Of a DNA stretch of 64,000 nt, positions 53,931-64,000 are shown one piece after another. Position 1 is the stretch's first letter. Each line of letters begins with the position of its first letter. Below the pieces are notes generated by a model. The model saw only the letters and a program-made list of their open reading frames with translations. It made no database searches and was not told the DNA's origin. The translations under genes and the position numbers were made by a program. The stretch is from Macrotis lagotis (lineage: Eukaryota > Chordata > Mammalia > Peramelemorphia > Peramelidae): assembly GCF_037893015.1 (NCBI RefSeq), contig NC_133663.1, positions 2,586,878 through 2,650,877 of the forward strand, read 5' to 3'.

Positions 53931-54050
53931 ATGACATCCACTGCATCCCAGGCCATTGGCATTTTGCCTGCCCCTGGACTTCAATGACTCTGCCTCATTT
54001 CAACCCAATTCCCATCAATCAAGACATCATCACTCATTATCACCCGTGAG
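53931..54050 (+). mobile_element. Third marsupial SINE family, 3' part
   Basis: 'catccactgcatcccaggccattggc', 'tgcccctggacttcaatgactctgcctcatttcaacccaattccc', 'aatcaagacatcatcac'. Parallel to 40165-40345. Confidence 0.7.
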
Positions 54051-54595
54051 CTCACCGGTGCTCTTTGGCGAACAGGGACAAAGGGCCATGGCAGCGGCAC
54101 TCTACATAGGCTTGTCTCATTTGAATAGAGGATGTCAGGACAAGGTTCCTCACTTTCACAATGGGATTTTCCAAATAAAATTTCATGTTCTCTCTGGCCG
54201 CCTGAAGCTGTTTTGGGATACTGGGGAGGCACGGACCCAAGATTTTTCCTACCATAAAAGCAGAATAAGAAATCCCTAGGCAGGAAGAAATATACTATAA
54301 ACAGCCAAGCAAGCAGACAATACCTTCCTGCCAACTTTGGCTTTCTCAGGGACTCCTTAAGAAGCAGATGTGCTAAGGAGAGATGTGCTAAGCTCATATG
54401 GGCTCTGGGGGGGCCCATGTTCAGTGTGAGCATTTGCAGCTTGGAACTGGGCAAATACTACAAATTAGGACATGATTTATGGTTCTATGGGTTGTCTCGG
54501 CTTAAAGAAAGTGAAGGAGAAAATGTTAATGATGCAGATTAAATTTAGAATGTGTCCTGCATCCATCTGCCTGTCTGCCTGTCTCTGGCTATCAT

Positions 54596-54596
<1 letters not shown>
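54051..54596. other. Unassigned AT-moderate sequence, no gene seen
   Basis: No recognised repeat. A 157-codon minus frame (53981-54454) overlaps the preceding SINE and is treated as chance. Confidence 0.4.
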
Positions 54597-54597
<1 letters not shown>

Positions 54598-54693
<96 letters not shown>

Positions 54694-54758
54694 TCTATCT
54701 GTCTGTCTGTCTGTCTATCCATCTATCTATCTGTTTTTCTGTCTGTCATCTATCTATC

Positions 54759-54805
<47 letters not shown>

Positions 54806-55085
54806 ATCTCTCTGTCCATCCATCTATCAGTCTATTTATTTATCTGCCTGTCCATTCATCTGTCTGTCTATCTATGCATCTATTTATCTAGCTAGCTATC
54901 TGACTGTCCATCTGTCTGTCTGTCTGTCTGTCTGACTATCTATCCATCCAATTATCTGTCTTTCTATCTATCTATTTCTGTCTGTCTTTCTATCCATCTA
55001 TCCAGCCATCTCTCTCTGGCTCTCTCTAATCTATTCGTCTATCTGTCTATCTATCCATTTATCTATCTATCTATTAATATGGATA
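54598..55085. repeat. Compound (TC)n(TG)n(TCTA/TCTG)n microsatellite
   Basis: Three blocks in order: an uninterrupted (TC)31 at 54598-54659, (TG)16 at about 54660-54692, then about 390 bp of TCTA, TCTG and CCAT tetranucleotides. Probably hypervariable. Confidence 0.97.
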
Positions 55086-55149
55086 GATGGATATACGTGT
55101 TTGTGTATACACACTCCAAAAGCTTATGTGTATATAATATACATGTATC

Positions 55150-55305
55150 TTGGGGCAGCTGGGTGGCACCACAGTGCATGGAGGTCTGGACCGGAGTCAG
55201 GAAGTTTCCACTTCATGAGTTCAAATCCAGCCCCAGATGCTTCCCAAGTGGGTGACCCTGGGCAAGTCATTTCATCCTATTTGTCTCAGTTTCCTCATCT
55301 GTTAA
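55150..55305 (+). mobile_element. tRNA SINE, RTE-tailed type, 3' truncated
   Basis: 'cttggggcagctgggtggcacc', 'ggagtcaggaag', 'gagttcaaatccagccccagatgctt', 'gaccctgggcaagtcatttcatcc', 'ctcagtttcctcatctgttaaatgaagtgg'. The RTE-like tail is missing or degraded. Confidence 0.8.
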
Positions 55306-55940
55306 ATGAAGTGGACACACATCCATTTCTTGAGAAATAGGTGTTCTACATTTACAAGCACACCCCTGGTTGGGACCCATGGGGAGCCAAGGGCTCTGGG
55401 GGTGGCCTCCAGACCAAGAAGCAGGATATGCCTTGGAGGAGCTCCCAAGAAGCCCGGGCCACTCAAGAGCTTCTCTTCGGGGCAGCAGGTCAGAAGGTGG
55501 AGAGAGGTGAAAGGTTTCTTTTACATAAAAGAAACAAGATAAAGAAACAGCATAGAAGGGAGGAGAAAATTCTTATGCTTCTTGAGGGAGGGAATGGGAG
55601 GGGAGAGGGAAGAGAGTTTTCCCTTCCTCCTCCTCCTCTCCTCCTGGAACATCCCTTGCTCCAAGGCTCCTGACTCAGGAAAGAATTGCTGAGTCTGGAG
55701 GGCACCTTGCCAGGGCTCAACCAAATGACGTTAAAGAAAACACTAAGCAGAGAGCTGAGCAACGAAGGGAGCCTCATGCTTGTCTAGGGCTCAGGCGGTG
55801 GCTCCTCGGTTTCTTTGACCAGGAAAAACAGGGAAGATGAGCGAAGGTCTGTGTAGGACCTGCCCCAGACTGAGGGGAAAACAGGGCTGGCTGCCAGACA
55901 CACACACACACACACACACGGGACGAATGAGGGAGTCAGG
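55306..55940. other. Unassigned sequence with (AC)n at 55898-55919
   Basis: An 11-unit AC microsatellite is the only clear feature. No gene seen. Confidence 0.5.
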
Positions 55941-55944
55941 AAGA

Positions 55945-56095
55945 AATACATGAAGACATGCTTATTGACTAGTTGCCATATGTGAGGCCCTCTAGGTGCT
56001 GGGGATCCCAAAACACAAGCATATAAAAGACCCGTCTCTCATAGTCCTCATCAGTCCTCAAGAGGCTCACATTCCAAAGTGGGGAGGGAGAATGG
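55945..56095 (+). repeat. Dispersed repeat copy
   Basis: 'catgcttattgactagttgccatatgtgaggccctctaggtgctggggatcccaaaacac' and 'gtcctcaagaggctcacattcca' give the full order of the recurrent family. Confidence 0.6.
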
Positions 56096-56499
56096 GGGGG
56101 CAGGATGCCGCAAACAGAGCAATGGTGGCCCTCGCGGGGCCTGGGCTGCTGTGCCTTGGGGATGCCGAGTGGAGTCGATAGGCAATTGATTGGCACATTT
56201 TTTCCAGGAACCATGGAAGTGTGGATTTGATCAACACTTTGTGTCCATGGCAATTGGGTGTTTCATTTTCTTTCCAACAGACACAAAGGACCACACGTTC
56301 CCATCATTTCCATCCCAAGCCCTAGTAACACCCAAGATTAGATGTGTCCCCTTCGGTGAGGTTGGCTCAGAATGATTGAGAACCAATCTGAGCAATCCTC
56401 CTCCAGGGGGAGGTGCTGTCTCCCCACCATCAGTAACAGGAGCCTCCGTGGGTGCCTGTTCAGAGGGTCCTATCCCCAGCCAAAGGGAAGAGAACGAAT

Positions 56500-56590
56500 G
56501 AATGATGAACAGGATGAAGGAAACATTTACTGAGCACCTACTTGGGCCAGGGTCCAGACATGTGGGGAATGAAAATGCAAGAGGGACCCA
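56500..56590 (+). repeat. Dispersed repeat copy
   Basis: 'gaaggaaacatttactgagcacctacttgggccagggtccagac' is the start of the recurrent family. Confidence 0.55.
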
Positions 56591-56599
56591 GATTCCCCC

Positions 56600-56722
56600 C
56601 ATTTTTTATTGCTTAGAGAGGAGACGTGACTTGCCCAGGGCTCTAGGGCTGCTCTAAGAGTCTGAATTTGAATTTGGGTCTTTTTGTCTCCAAACCCAGT
56701 GCTTTAACTCAGAGGCAGTGAA
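56600..56722 (-). mobile_element. MIR-type SINE fragment
   Basis: 'gcttagagaggagacgtgacttgcccagggct', 'gaatttgaatttgggtctttttgtctccaaacccagtgcttt'. Confidence 0.6.
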
Positions 56723-58130
56723 GCTTCCTTCAGGATTCTGGCTCCTCTTACGGAACTGAATCACAGCGACAGTGACTGTGAATGCCAGGTGGGGTGGTGA
56801 GGATGATGATGAACATCACTTCCAATATGCAAGCTGCCCTCAGCTCCTGCTGGCCCCTGGGCCCTGGGACAGGGAGGACCTAGCCGAACCTGCATCTCCA
56901 AAGCCCTTGGCGTTGTCAGATGGCTCGGCGCCAGACACTGAGAAGAAATCATCAGTGGAAGTGGCGGGGACATCTGTCTGCGTTCATTAACTCTGGCTTG
57001 GCTGCTGCTCCCTAAGGCCCATGGGACCTCTCCGAAGGACTTGCGGCAGAAACCGCCCTTCTGTGCGCTGTCCTCGCAGGAGAGGGGAGTCCCATGGGAG
57101 CTGCTCTATTTGTTCGGCCTGTGATTGGCTGGGAGACCCTTACTGAGCGCTTCTCATCCCTGTCTTCCTGGTCCTGATGGCGCCTCTTCCTTGCACATGT
57201 CTTCTTGCTCCGCTCTCTCTTAGCTAACGTCCCCGGAGTTTTTATCCTTTTCAGGATTTTCACATGACCAGTAAGAGCTTTTCCAGACCAGATGGTTTTA
57301 GGACCCAAGTGAATGGTTTTCAAGTGGCAGAATTTTAGTAATCATTATAGGGAAAGGGGGGGGCAGTCCTGGGGTGGGGGCAGAGCCTGCTGTTGCCATG
57401 GATGAGCATCCCGACAGGCAGATGAAGGCTCCCCTTACTATCCCCTTGCTTAATCTCCTCGGTCATAAAGTGAACTGACTGTGCCAGTCCTTAATTTGGA
57501 GGGGGGGTTCTGGGCCAGACCTAGCCCTTCCCCTGCATTGTCCCCCCAGAGAGCAATGCCAGCCTGGGCTCTGGCTTTGGCATTTCTCCAACTCAGAAAG
57601 GGTATTCGGCTCAATTTCCCTCCCTCTGGAGAAATGGAAAGAAGGAGGAGAGGGCTCCAGGCCCATCCCAGAGCTTTGCTCACCACTTCCAGCCTGGACA
57701 TTGGGTCCTCAGAGGCCAAGCCAATTAGCAGCCTCTCTATGAGCATTCCGGGGCCCTGGGAAACACCGGCACAAGAACCGGCACGGTTCTCCAGCTGGCT
57801 GGGAAGAGCTGGATCCAAGGAGGGGACTGAGGCCTGAACATCCACAAAAGATTGAATTCTGGACCACAGCCCTGCAGGATGCTTCAGGGCCCCAGAGTCT
57901 CTTTGATTTCACAAACAGCTTCCCCAAAATGGGTTGGGGTGTTCTCAGGGAGCAAAGGCAGCATGATGGAAAGCCAGACCTTCTGCATTTGCAGGTCATT
58001 GTAGTAAGCCTCCAGGGCTATTGCTCAGGACACCCAAGGGCTCCAGGGGCTGGAAGATATCCTGGGAAAAAAGCCTCACTCGCCTGGGAGAGAGAGAGAA
58101 AGGGATGAGGGAGAGGGGACAAGGAGAGAA
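56723..58130. other. Unassigned GC-rich sequence, no gene seen
   Basis: No recognised repeat or exon. Frames of 100-130 codons on both strands at 57012-57845 lack domains. Confidence 0.4.
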
Positions 58131-58133
58131 ATA

Positions 58134-58181
<48 letters not shown>
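58134..58181. repeat. (GA)n microsatellite
   Basis: About 24 uninterrupted GA units followed by GCGAGCGAG. Purine-rich sequence begins near 58087. Confidence 0.95.
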
Positions 58182-58191
<10 letters not shown>

Positions 58192-58499
58192 AGAAGTCCA
58201 AGGGTGGAGCTGAGTCATTGCAGAGACTGGAGTCTTGATGTCAGAGAGGTGAAGGGGTAGATGGGAGGGGGAGGGGATGGGGTAGAGGGATTGGGTGGGA
58301 CTGGGGATATGGGGGGCACAGCATTGGGGAATGGGGTCATTCTAACCATTAGTCAGTCCAACCCCAAATCTAGGACCTCAAAGAGGAAGGGGAAGTCCTA
58401 ACTCAGATCCTAGGCTGTGTGGCCTTTGGTAAGTCAGGCCATTTGGCTTTTCTTCAGTGTTTTTTTTAATCACCAAAATGGGGGGCCACTGAGAGGCGA

Positions 58500-58690
58500 T
58501 ATGTTACAGTGGAAAAAGCTGGACTTGGAGACTGAAACTGAGTTCGAATTCTGGCTCTGCCTCTGAGCACCTGTGTGACCTTAACCTCTCTGGGTCTCAG
58601 TTTCCTTGTGTATAAAACAAAGGGGTTGGATCTGGTGACCCCAAAGGTCCCCTCCAGCTCTGAGTCTGATTTGAGGGTAAGATTCTGTGA
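58500..58690 (+). mobile_element. MIR-type SINE with marsupial tail, near complete
   Basis: 'gttacagtggaaaaagctggacttggag', 'gagttcgaattctggctctgcctctgag', 'ctgtgtgaccttaacctctctgggtctcag', 'gggttggatctggtgacc', 'aggtcccctccagctctgag'. Confidence 0.8.
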
Positions 58691-58749
58691 CCGAGTCAGT
58701 CCTTAGAGAGCTGTGCCCCAATAAAATCTGACACGAAAGAGTGTTAGAG

Positions 58750-59012
58750 AAGCTAGGGGGTGCATAGTGCATGGACAGCTCTCCCTAGCACCAGGAAGAC
58801 TCACCTTCCCAAGTTCAAATCCCACCTCAGACACTCACCAGCTGTGTGACCCTTGCCAAGTCACTTCACCCTGTTGGCCTCAGTTTCCTTATCTGTAAAG
58901 ATGAGCTGAAAAGGGAAATGGAAAACCACTCCAGCATCTCTGCCAAGAAAACCCCAGCTGGAGTCACAAAGAGTTGAACACAACTGAAAAAGATTCAACA
59001 ACAACCATAATA
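58750..59012 (+). mobile_element. RTE-tailed tRNA SINE, full length
   Basis: Reference copy for the family in this window. It has a tRNA-like head, 'caagttcaaatcccacctcagacactcaccagctgtgtgacc', 'cctcagtttccttatctgtaaagatgagctg' and 'aaaaccactccagcatctctgccaagaaaacccc'. The RTE/BovB-like tail is 'gtcacaaagagttgaacacaactgaaaaag' with CAACAACAA at the end. Confidence 0.9.
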
Positions 59013-61080
59013 AGGTTCTCACTGAGCCCTCATGTCCACTTGTGTCCCTCCCAAAGCAAGCGCTCTTACCTTGGATGTGTCACCTCTTTATGACAGAATA
59101 TTAACTATCAGGGCGGCACATGTCCTCTGAGGGATTGTGGGCGCCTTGGCCTTAGGTAGCAGCCACTCAGAGTTGTCAGAGGTTGGCGGCTGTTTCTTGG
59201 GCCCTCATTTTGTATCTCCACGGACTAATATCTCCCGAAAGAACAGAAGGCTCCGTGATCGATCCGGGCCTCCAGAGATCCTTGATTCTATTTGGTTCAA
59301 TTTGTACTGTGGAGAATGGGCATGTATGAGCACAGCCAGAGCCAAGAGCAGGTTGGGAGCAAGTGGGGAGCAAAGCTGGGTCATCCTTTCTTCATGAAAA
59401 TTTGAAGTGGAACCTTTGATGGCAGAGAGGCGGACGATGGGAGTGGAGGTGGGGTCGGGGTGGGGGAATGGGAGTGGAAGGAAGCAGAGCTGTTTGGAAC
59501 CTTCCGAGGCTGAAGACAAATTTCTTTCCAAAGACAGGACGAGCACCTGGTGAACTGACTTTACTCAGGGGTGTCACCATCTCTGACAGGAGAATTGATG
59601 GGGCATCTGGAAATGCTACCTCTGGCTTGGGGCCAGGCTGGCCATCTGTCCCTGGCACAGCCTTCACATGATGGAATGATGGGCCGTGCTGTTACCTGGC
59701 TGTTTGGGCTTCCAGGCTCCTCTGTGGGGAGGTTATTTCTTCTTAGCTGTTTCCTCTCATTCAGGGCATTGCCACCAGGTGAATGGAGGTTTGGGGGATG
59801 CCTGTGTCACCCAATTGCTCGGGCTTCCCAGATGGATCAGATTGCTCCTACTTAGCATGTGTATTGGGAGTCATCAGGGCAGGGTCTGTGGGATTCTAGG
59901 CTGTTCCTGAGACACTGGAGATCTGGCCTTGATGCTGAAGGACTTTAGCCTGGGGATGACACCACAGCCCCCACTAGTCTCCTGTAGTGGGGATGTGTGG
60001 TTGGATGCTACTGGACTGAGCAGTGAGCCAAAAAGAGTGGTCGATGCAGTAAGAGGATTGTTTCCTCCTGGTCTCTCTTTCCCTCCCTCTCCTGCTTTTC
60101 TCTCTCTCTCCCTCCTCCTCTCTGCTTCTCCCTCTCCCCTCCCTCTGTCTCTCATGTTCTGAGACTCTGAATCAAGTTCCAGTGAGGCAGCTATGGCAAC
60201 CATTCATACCCAGTAGCGAGGCTTGTCCCCTCCAGGGAGATTGGAGCCTGGCCTTCCTTTGCTTTGTATTTCTTTCCCTGAGCCTAGGAGATCCATGAGC
60301 CTGAGATGAGTGTTCTTGGACTTGACTGGAAACTCAGGAGCTCCTGGGTCTGAGCACTGGCAGCCCAGCAGAAGGGGGGTCCTGGAAATGACTTCTCAGG
60401 GGAGAAGATGACCAAGGCCAAGATAATGAGGCTGGGCCAGAAGACGTGGACTTTAAGGGAGCTCCTTCGGCAGCTGAAGGCAAAATGGCCCTCAGCAGAC
60501 CGTCCTAAGGGGCTTCACATTTTAATCTTTTCAATGCCGATCTTCCAGAAGAGTACAGTGTGTCCTGGGGGGCTGCAGTAAGTTTTCAGTACTTCCCAAT
60601 ACTCCTATATAGGCATTTCTTTTGTGGTGGAGGAAACAGCTGGCCTCTACCTGTTCTATTTGGCACATGAAGGCCTTGCTAGAAGGGCCCTCCCTAAAAG
60701 TAGTTGCCATTGGCATGAACCAAATCTAAACTTTAGGAAACGTCCCTGGGACTGTGGGTGGGTGAGTGAGATGCTGTGGAAGAGCCCGACTCTCCTCTTT
60801 AGGAGTCCTCCTCCCCCAGAGCCTATGAGGTCTCCCTCAGCTCCATCAGAGGTCAGAGCTGGATCTCCTTCATAGGAGAGTGCCCCTGACTCGGGCCAAT
60901 GTTTTTACCCATGTAATAGTCAATTATCTTTTGATTTCTCTATTTTCTCTAAAAATTCCAATTATCCTCAGAATAAAGTTTTCCCTCTTTCCACATCTCT
61001 CACATCCATCTCCTTCTCTGGGTTCTCCTGGGCATCACCTTTATTTCAGCCGGCCTCCCTTTGAGCTCTCCAGGGCTACC
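59013..61080. other. Unassigned sequence, no gene seen
   Basis: About 2 kb of mixed sequence. A pyrimidine-rich stretch lies at 60075-60155 (CTCTCC/CCCTCT). Frames are short and undistinguished. Confidence 0.4.
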
Positions 61081-61084
61081 AATG

Positions 61085-61790
61085 TGGTGCTCCTGAAGCA
61101 CTGACCAAAGACCCTCCCTGGCTCACAAAGTTTCCGTGGCTCCCTATTGCCTCAGTTCCTGATCTGGCCCCTTTCCTCGTCTGCTTGCCCTTCCTTATGT
61201 AGACACCCCAGCCCCACCTCTGTGTGTCTATCCTCATGCCTCCTCCTCATGGTCCTCACCCCCTTCTGTGCCTCCATGGCAGGGATCCAGGCTGGGGTGT
61301 CATTATTCCCCTCTTGGCTGCGCCTCTGACTCTCTCCTAACTTCCTCATCAAGACTCCAAGGGGTCTCTCCTCCTCTCCCACCTCCCCCTGGTTTCAACA
61401 TTCTTTATGTGCCATTATTAGACTATAAGCTCATTGAGGGCAGGGATGCCTCTTGGTGTGTATTTGTTTACCACAGTGGCTGGCATCTTGTTTAGTCCTT
61501 CAGTCATGTTTGATTCTTCAGGACCTCAATACTGTCCATGGGGTTTTCTTGGCAAAGGTACTGTGGTGGTTTTTGCTATTTCTTCTCCAGTGTGTCCTCA
61601 CTTTACATATGAAGAAACTGAGGCAAATAGGGTTAAATGACTTGCCCAGGGTCACACAGCTAGTAAATGTGTGAGGCTGAATTTAACTCAGATCTTCCTG
61701 ACTTTAGGCCTGGGGCTCTCCCCACAGTCCCACCTAGCTGCCCCATCTGGTTGAATATAGTAAGGGCTCAGTAATTGCCTGCCGCCTGTC
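61085..61790 (+). mobile_element. L2 LINE 3' end split by a SINE
   Basis: L2 terminal region: 'tttccgtggctccctattgcctcag', 'tgatctggcccctttcctcgtctgc', 'attagactataagctcattgagggcagggatgcc', 'cacagtggctggca'. After the SINE at 61489-61743 it resumes with 'aatatagtaagggctcagtaattgcctg'. Old and noncoding. Confidence 0.78.
61489..61743 (-). mobile_element. RTE-tailed tRNA SINE in L2, full length
   Basis: Reverse order: 'agtccttcagtcatgtttgattcttcaggacctcaatactgtccatggggttttcttggcaaagg', 'gaagaaactgaggcaaatagggttaaatgacttgcccagggtcacacagctag', head 'cagatcttcctgac...ccacctagctgcccc'. Confidence 0.9.
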
Positions 61791-61826
61791 TGCCATCCCA
61801 CTGACCTCCTACAGGAGGCGCTCCAA

Positions 61827-61841
61827 GTAGCCCCACTTCTT
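61827..61841. repeat. Target-site duplication of the VAMP2 retrocopy, left
   Basis: GTAGCCCCACTTCTT, identical to 63883-63897. It directly follows the poly(A) remnant of the minus-strand retrocopy. Confidence 0.95.
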
Positions 61842-63882
61842 TTTTGTGGTTTCTCATCACACATTTATTTATTGTACATTTTCACAATCTGGATTTGCCA
61901 CAGAATTGGGGGCACTGAAGGGGACAGAGTAGGGATAGGGAATGGGGGGGTCTAGACAAAGCCCCACCCCCACATCTCCACCCCCCCCAACCCAGTAGGC
62001 AGCTCTCTTTCTCCTCAACCTCCCAGAATGTGGGACAGGGGAACACAGAGATCCAGTGGCAAGTAAAAGGACTATATCCTTCCCTCCATGTTCCCCTCAA
62101 ATTGTGCCTTTTAAAGAGACTGTTTGACCCTCCTTGAAGCACCAACTCCCCTCAGCCTAGAGGACTTCACAGGAACCATTCCCTTCTTCCCTTGGGAAGG
62201 GGAAGAGATGAGATATCTCCTCCTCCCCAGCAACACATTCTGGCAGTGACTGTTTCCCCCTTCCTTGAATTCAGGGGGGCATCCAAGGGAGGTGGGCAAT
62301 GACAGGACTTTGCAAACCCTCCCTGGAACTTCAGAGTGGGCTATCAGTTCTGTTCCCCACAAGGAGGTGGCTCAGAGGGGAGGAGGTCCATGGAGGACTT
62401 GTGAGGGGTTCCTCAGCCCCCTTACCAGACTCCCCACGGCAGTGACAGCCCCTATTGGCTGGTGACCCCTCCTAGATAAGAATCGGAATGTAGCAGGGCT
62501 CCCCAATTCATCCCAGCTGGGGCGGGAGGGGCAGGTGAGGGGGACCTGCTTGAGAATGTCAGTGAGCCCCCCTACCAAATATGGGAAGTAGGAATGTGGA
62601 GACCCCCAAGTGGCAGAATCATCGGTCCATGAAAACATTTAACTTAAGGCACTTACATACCAGCTGTGGGGTTGAGAGTTGGGGAGGCATTTGTGGAAAG
62701 GAGAAATTGGGAAAGCATGATGACAGACAGAAGGAAATGGATGGTAAAAAAAGTGGAATGGGGGAGGCCACAAGCCCCCAAGTGTTAAAGGCAAAGAACC
62801 CCTCGCTTACGTAAATGTCGAGCAAATAAGGGTAAAATCGGAGGAATCATAGGTGTGTTTAGTAGGTAAAAGGAGACCCAATACAGGTCAAGCGGCAGGG
62901 AGGACGGAGAAGCAAACCAAAAGGGGTGTGGTTATGTAAATGACATGCTAATTGAAATGCTCAAAGCTCCCAGGAGACACTGGGGAGGGAAAGTTGGCTA
63001 AGGGAATCTTTATCACAGTCCATAATGATTGGATAGGCCATAAATATAAGGGGGAGCCCCAGGCTCCTGGGAGGAAAGACATGGGTGGGAGAGAGATGAG
63101 CAGCTAAATCCAGGCAAAAAGGAAGATGGAAGGAGAATAGAGAATGTCGCATAGCAAATGCAGATGAGGGGATTGTGGGTCAAAAGAAAAATAAAGGAAT
63201 GAAGAGTTAGGGGAAAGAAATGGATGATGGGCAGGGGAGAGAAGTTAAGAACAACCAGAAAAAATCTTTTAGTAATAAAACTACAAACAGACCAAATATA
63301 TATAATGTACATATGTATAAATAACAGCTGGCTATTTACAAGGGGGGGCACACACGCAGACACACTGGAGGGGGGACAGGAGAAGGGGCTGGAAGATATG
63401 GCTGAGAGAGCCATGGAGGGAGGGGGCCCTCTCCCGGGCAGGGGCAGCTCCTGCTGCGGGCTTAGGTGCTGGAATAAACAATGATGAGGATGAGGATGAT
63501 GGCGCATATCACTCCGAGGATGATCATCATTTTGAGGTTTTTCCACCAGTATTTACGCTTGAGCTTAGCAGCACTTGTCTCAAACTGGGAAGCCCCAGCC
63601 TGGAGGGCATCTGCACGGTCATCTAGTTCTGAGAACTTCTGGTCCCGCTCTAGGGCCTTGTCCACATTCACCCCATGATATCCACCACCTCATCCACCTG
63701 GGCCTGGGTTTGCTGCAGCCTCCTGTTGCTAGTGAGATTTGGGGGGGCAGCGGGAGGGCCCCCTCTCCTTCTGGGGCAGCAGGGGCAGGGCAGGAGCAGG
63801 AGCAGACATGGCAGGGACAGCGGCGGCTCCGGCTCCACTGGCTCCGAGTGGTGCTGCCGAGCCTGGGGACGGGAAGATGGCC
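61842..63882 (-). mobile_element. Processed retrocopy of VAMP2 mRNA, near full length
   Basis: A 2.04-kb copy of a spliced VAMP2 message in reverse orientation. From its 5' end it has about 73 bases of 5' UTR (63810-63882), the coding region (63462-63809) and a 1.6-kb 3' UTR (61842-63461). The copy ends with AATAAA at about 61866-61871 and a short A tail about 20 bases further on. The perfect 15-bp duplications and absence of introns show L1-type retroposition. The matching flanks and intact 3' end suggest a fairly recent insertion. The 3' UTR is inferred from continuity between the stop codon and the poly(A) signal. Confidence 0.93.
63462..63809 (-). pseudogene. VAMP2: VAMP2 (synaptobrevin-2) processed pseudogene, coding part
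   Basis: VAMP2 is the vesicle-membrane R-SNARE of synaptic and secretory vesicles, about 116 residues with a proline-rich N-terminus, one SNARE coiled coil and a C-terminal membrane anchor. All parts are visible here without introns. The Pro/Ala-rich start follows the ATG at 63809. '[20 protein letters not shown]' is in a second frame (about 63741-63680). '[20 protein letters not shown]' through '[19 protein letters not shown]' to the anchor ending IIVYSST and TAA at 63464-63462 is in a third. A one-base loss after VVDIM creates a stop. The frame also changes in the first 25 codons, net two bases short, probably two single-base losses in C or G runs. Against mammalian VAMP2 the readable part differs at only about four positions. 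It cannot encode full-length VAMP2. The C-terminal 69 codons (63462-63671) remain open from an internal ATG, with no evidence of use. Confidence 0.95.
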
Positions 63883-63897
63883 GTAGCCCCACTTCTT
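63883..63897. repeat. Target-site duplication of the VAMP2 retrocopy, right
   Basis: Identical 15-bp copy of 61827-61841. It marks the 5' boundary of the retrocopy. Confidence 0.95.
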
Positions 63898-64000
63898 ATG
63901 GAAGACTTCCCTTGTCCCTCAGGATGCTCTCTCCCGTCCCAAATTAGGCTGTATCGGTCACGATGCTTTGTGCTTCCATTAAAATGGGAAGACGGGTCCT

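Noticed and set aside
54552-54935. Ser/Leu/Val-rich frame of 127 codons
   Set aside because: Translation of the compound TC/TG/TCTA microsatellite.
63462-63671. Open C-terminal VAMP2 frame as a functional short gene
   Set aside because: It is the 3' part of a frameshifted intronless retrocopy, starting at an internal ATG without a visible promoter. It lacks the N-terminal half of the SNARE motif.

Overview
The window looks like 64 kb of marsupial nuclear DNA, most likely from an Australian (dasyurid-type) marsupial. The evidence is the repeat content: at least ten copies of the young tRNA-derived SINE of the WSINE1/Mar1 type, several copies of a second tRNA-headed SINE whose tail resembles RTE/BovB 3' ends, three copies of a third marsupial SINE, many 5'-truncated L1 elements of marsupial type, and older CR1/L3, L2 and MIR remnants. 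The species is inferred from repeats remembered from other marsupial genomes and was not checked against a database.

I see no intact protein-coding gene, no convincing exon and no structural RNA gene. The only recognisable host gene sequence is an intronless, frameshifted retrocopy of VAMP2 (synaptobrevin-2) mRNA on the minus strand at the right end (61842-63882). It keeps its 5' UTR, coding region, long 3' UTR and poly(A) signal, and lies between two perfect 15-bp target-site duplications. The window is therefore intergenic or deeply intronic.

Layout. 1-7280: a minus-strand L1 remnant, MIR and SINE relics, GATG/CATC microsatellites and a possible hAT fragment. 7281-9850: an L1 cluster, one L1 interrupted by a composite insert with a 15-bp duplication. 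12140-13120: a CR1/L3 LINE split by a young SINE. 13975-21480: SINEs, MIRs and a plus-strand L1 nested in a minus-strand L1. 21480-28020: mostly single-copy-looking, GC-rich sequence with one SINE and a GT microsatellite. 28656-29500: two complementary low-complexity tracts. 32160-34260: an old L1 carrying three later insertions. 37760-39660: a TC/TCTG array fused to a SINE, then an L1 with an internal CCTT array. 40165-45780: CR1/L3, MIR and the third SINE family. 48931-49215: a 15-bp minisatellite with higher-order structure. 49795-50735: a SINE-in-SINE inverted repeat and a SINE inside an L2. 54598-55085: a compound TC/TG/TCTA array. 58500-61790: MIR, RTE-tailed SINEs and an L2 interrupted by a SINE.

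The main value of the window is as a record of retrotransposition. Several insertions can be ordered in time by nesting, and many carry legible target-site duplications. Some AT-rich blocks without visible repeat ancestry could be conserved regulatory DNA, but this needs cross-species alignment. I did not find evidence of a new biological system.
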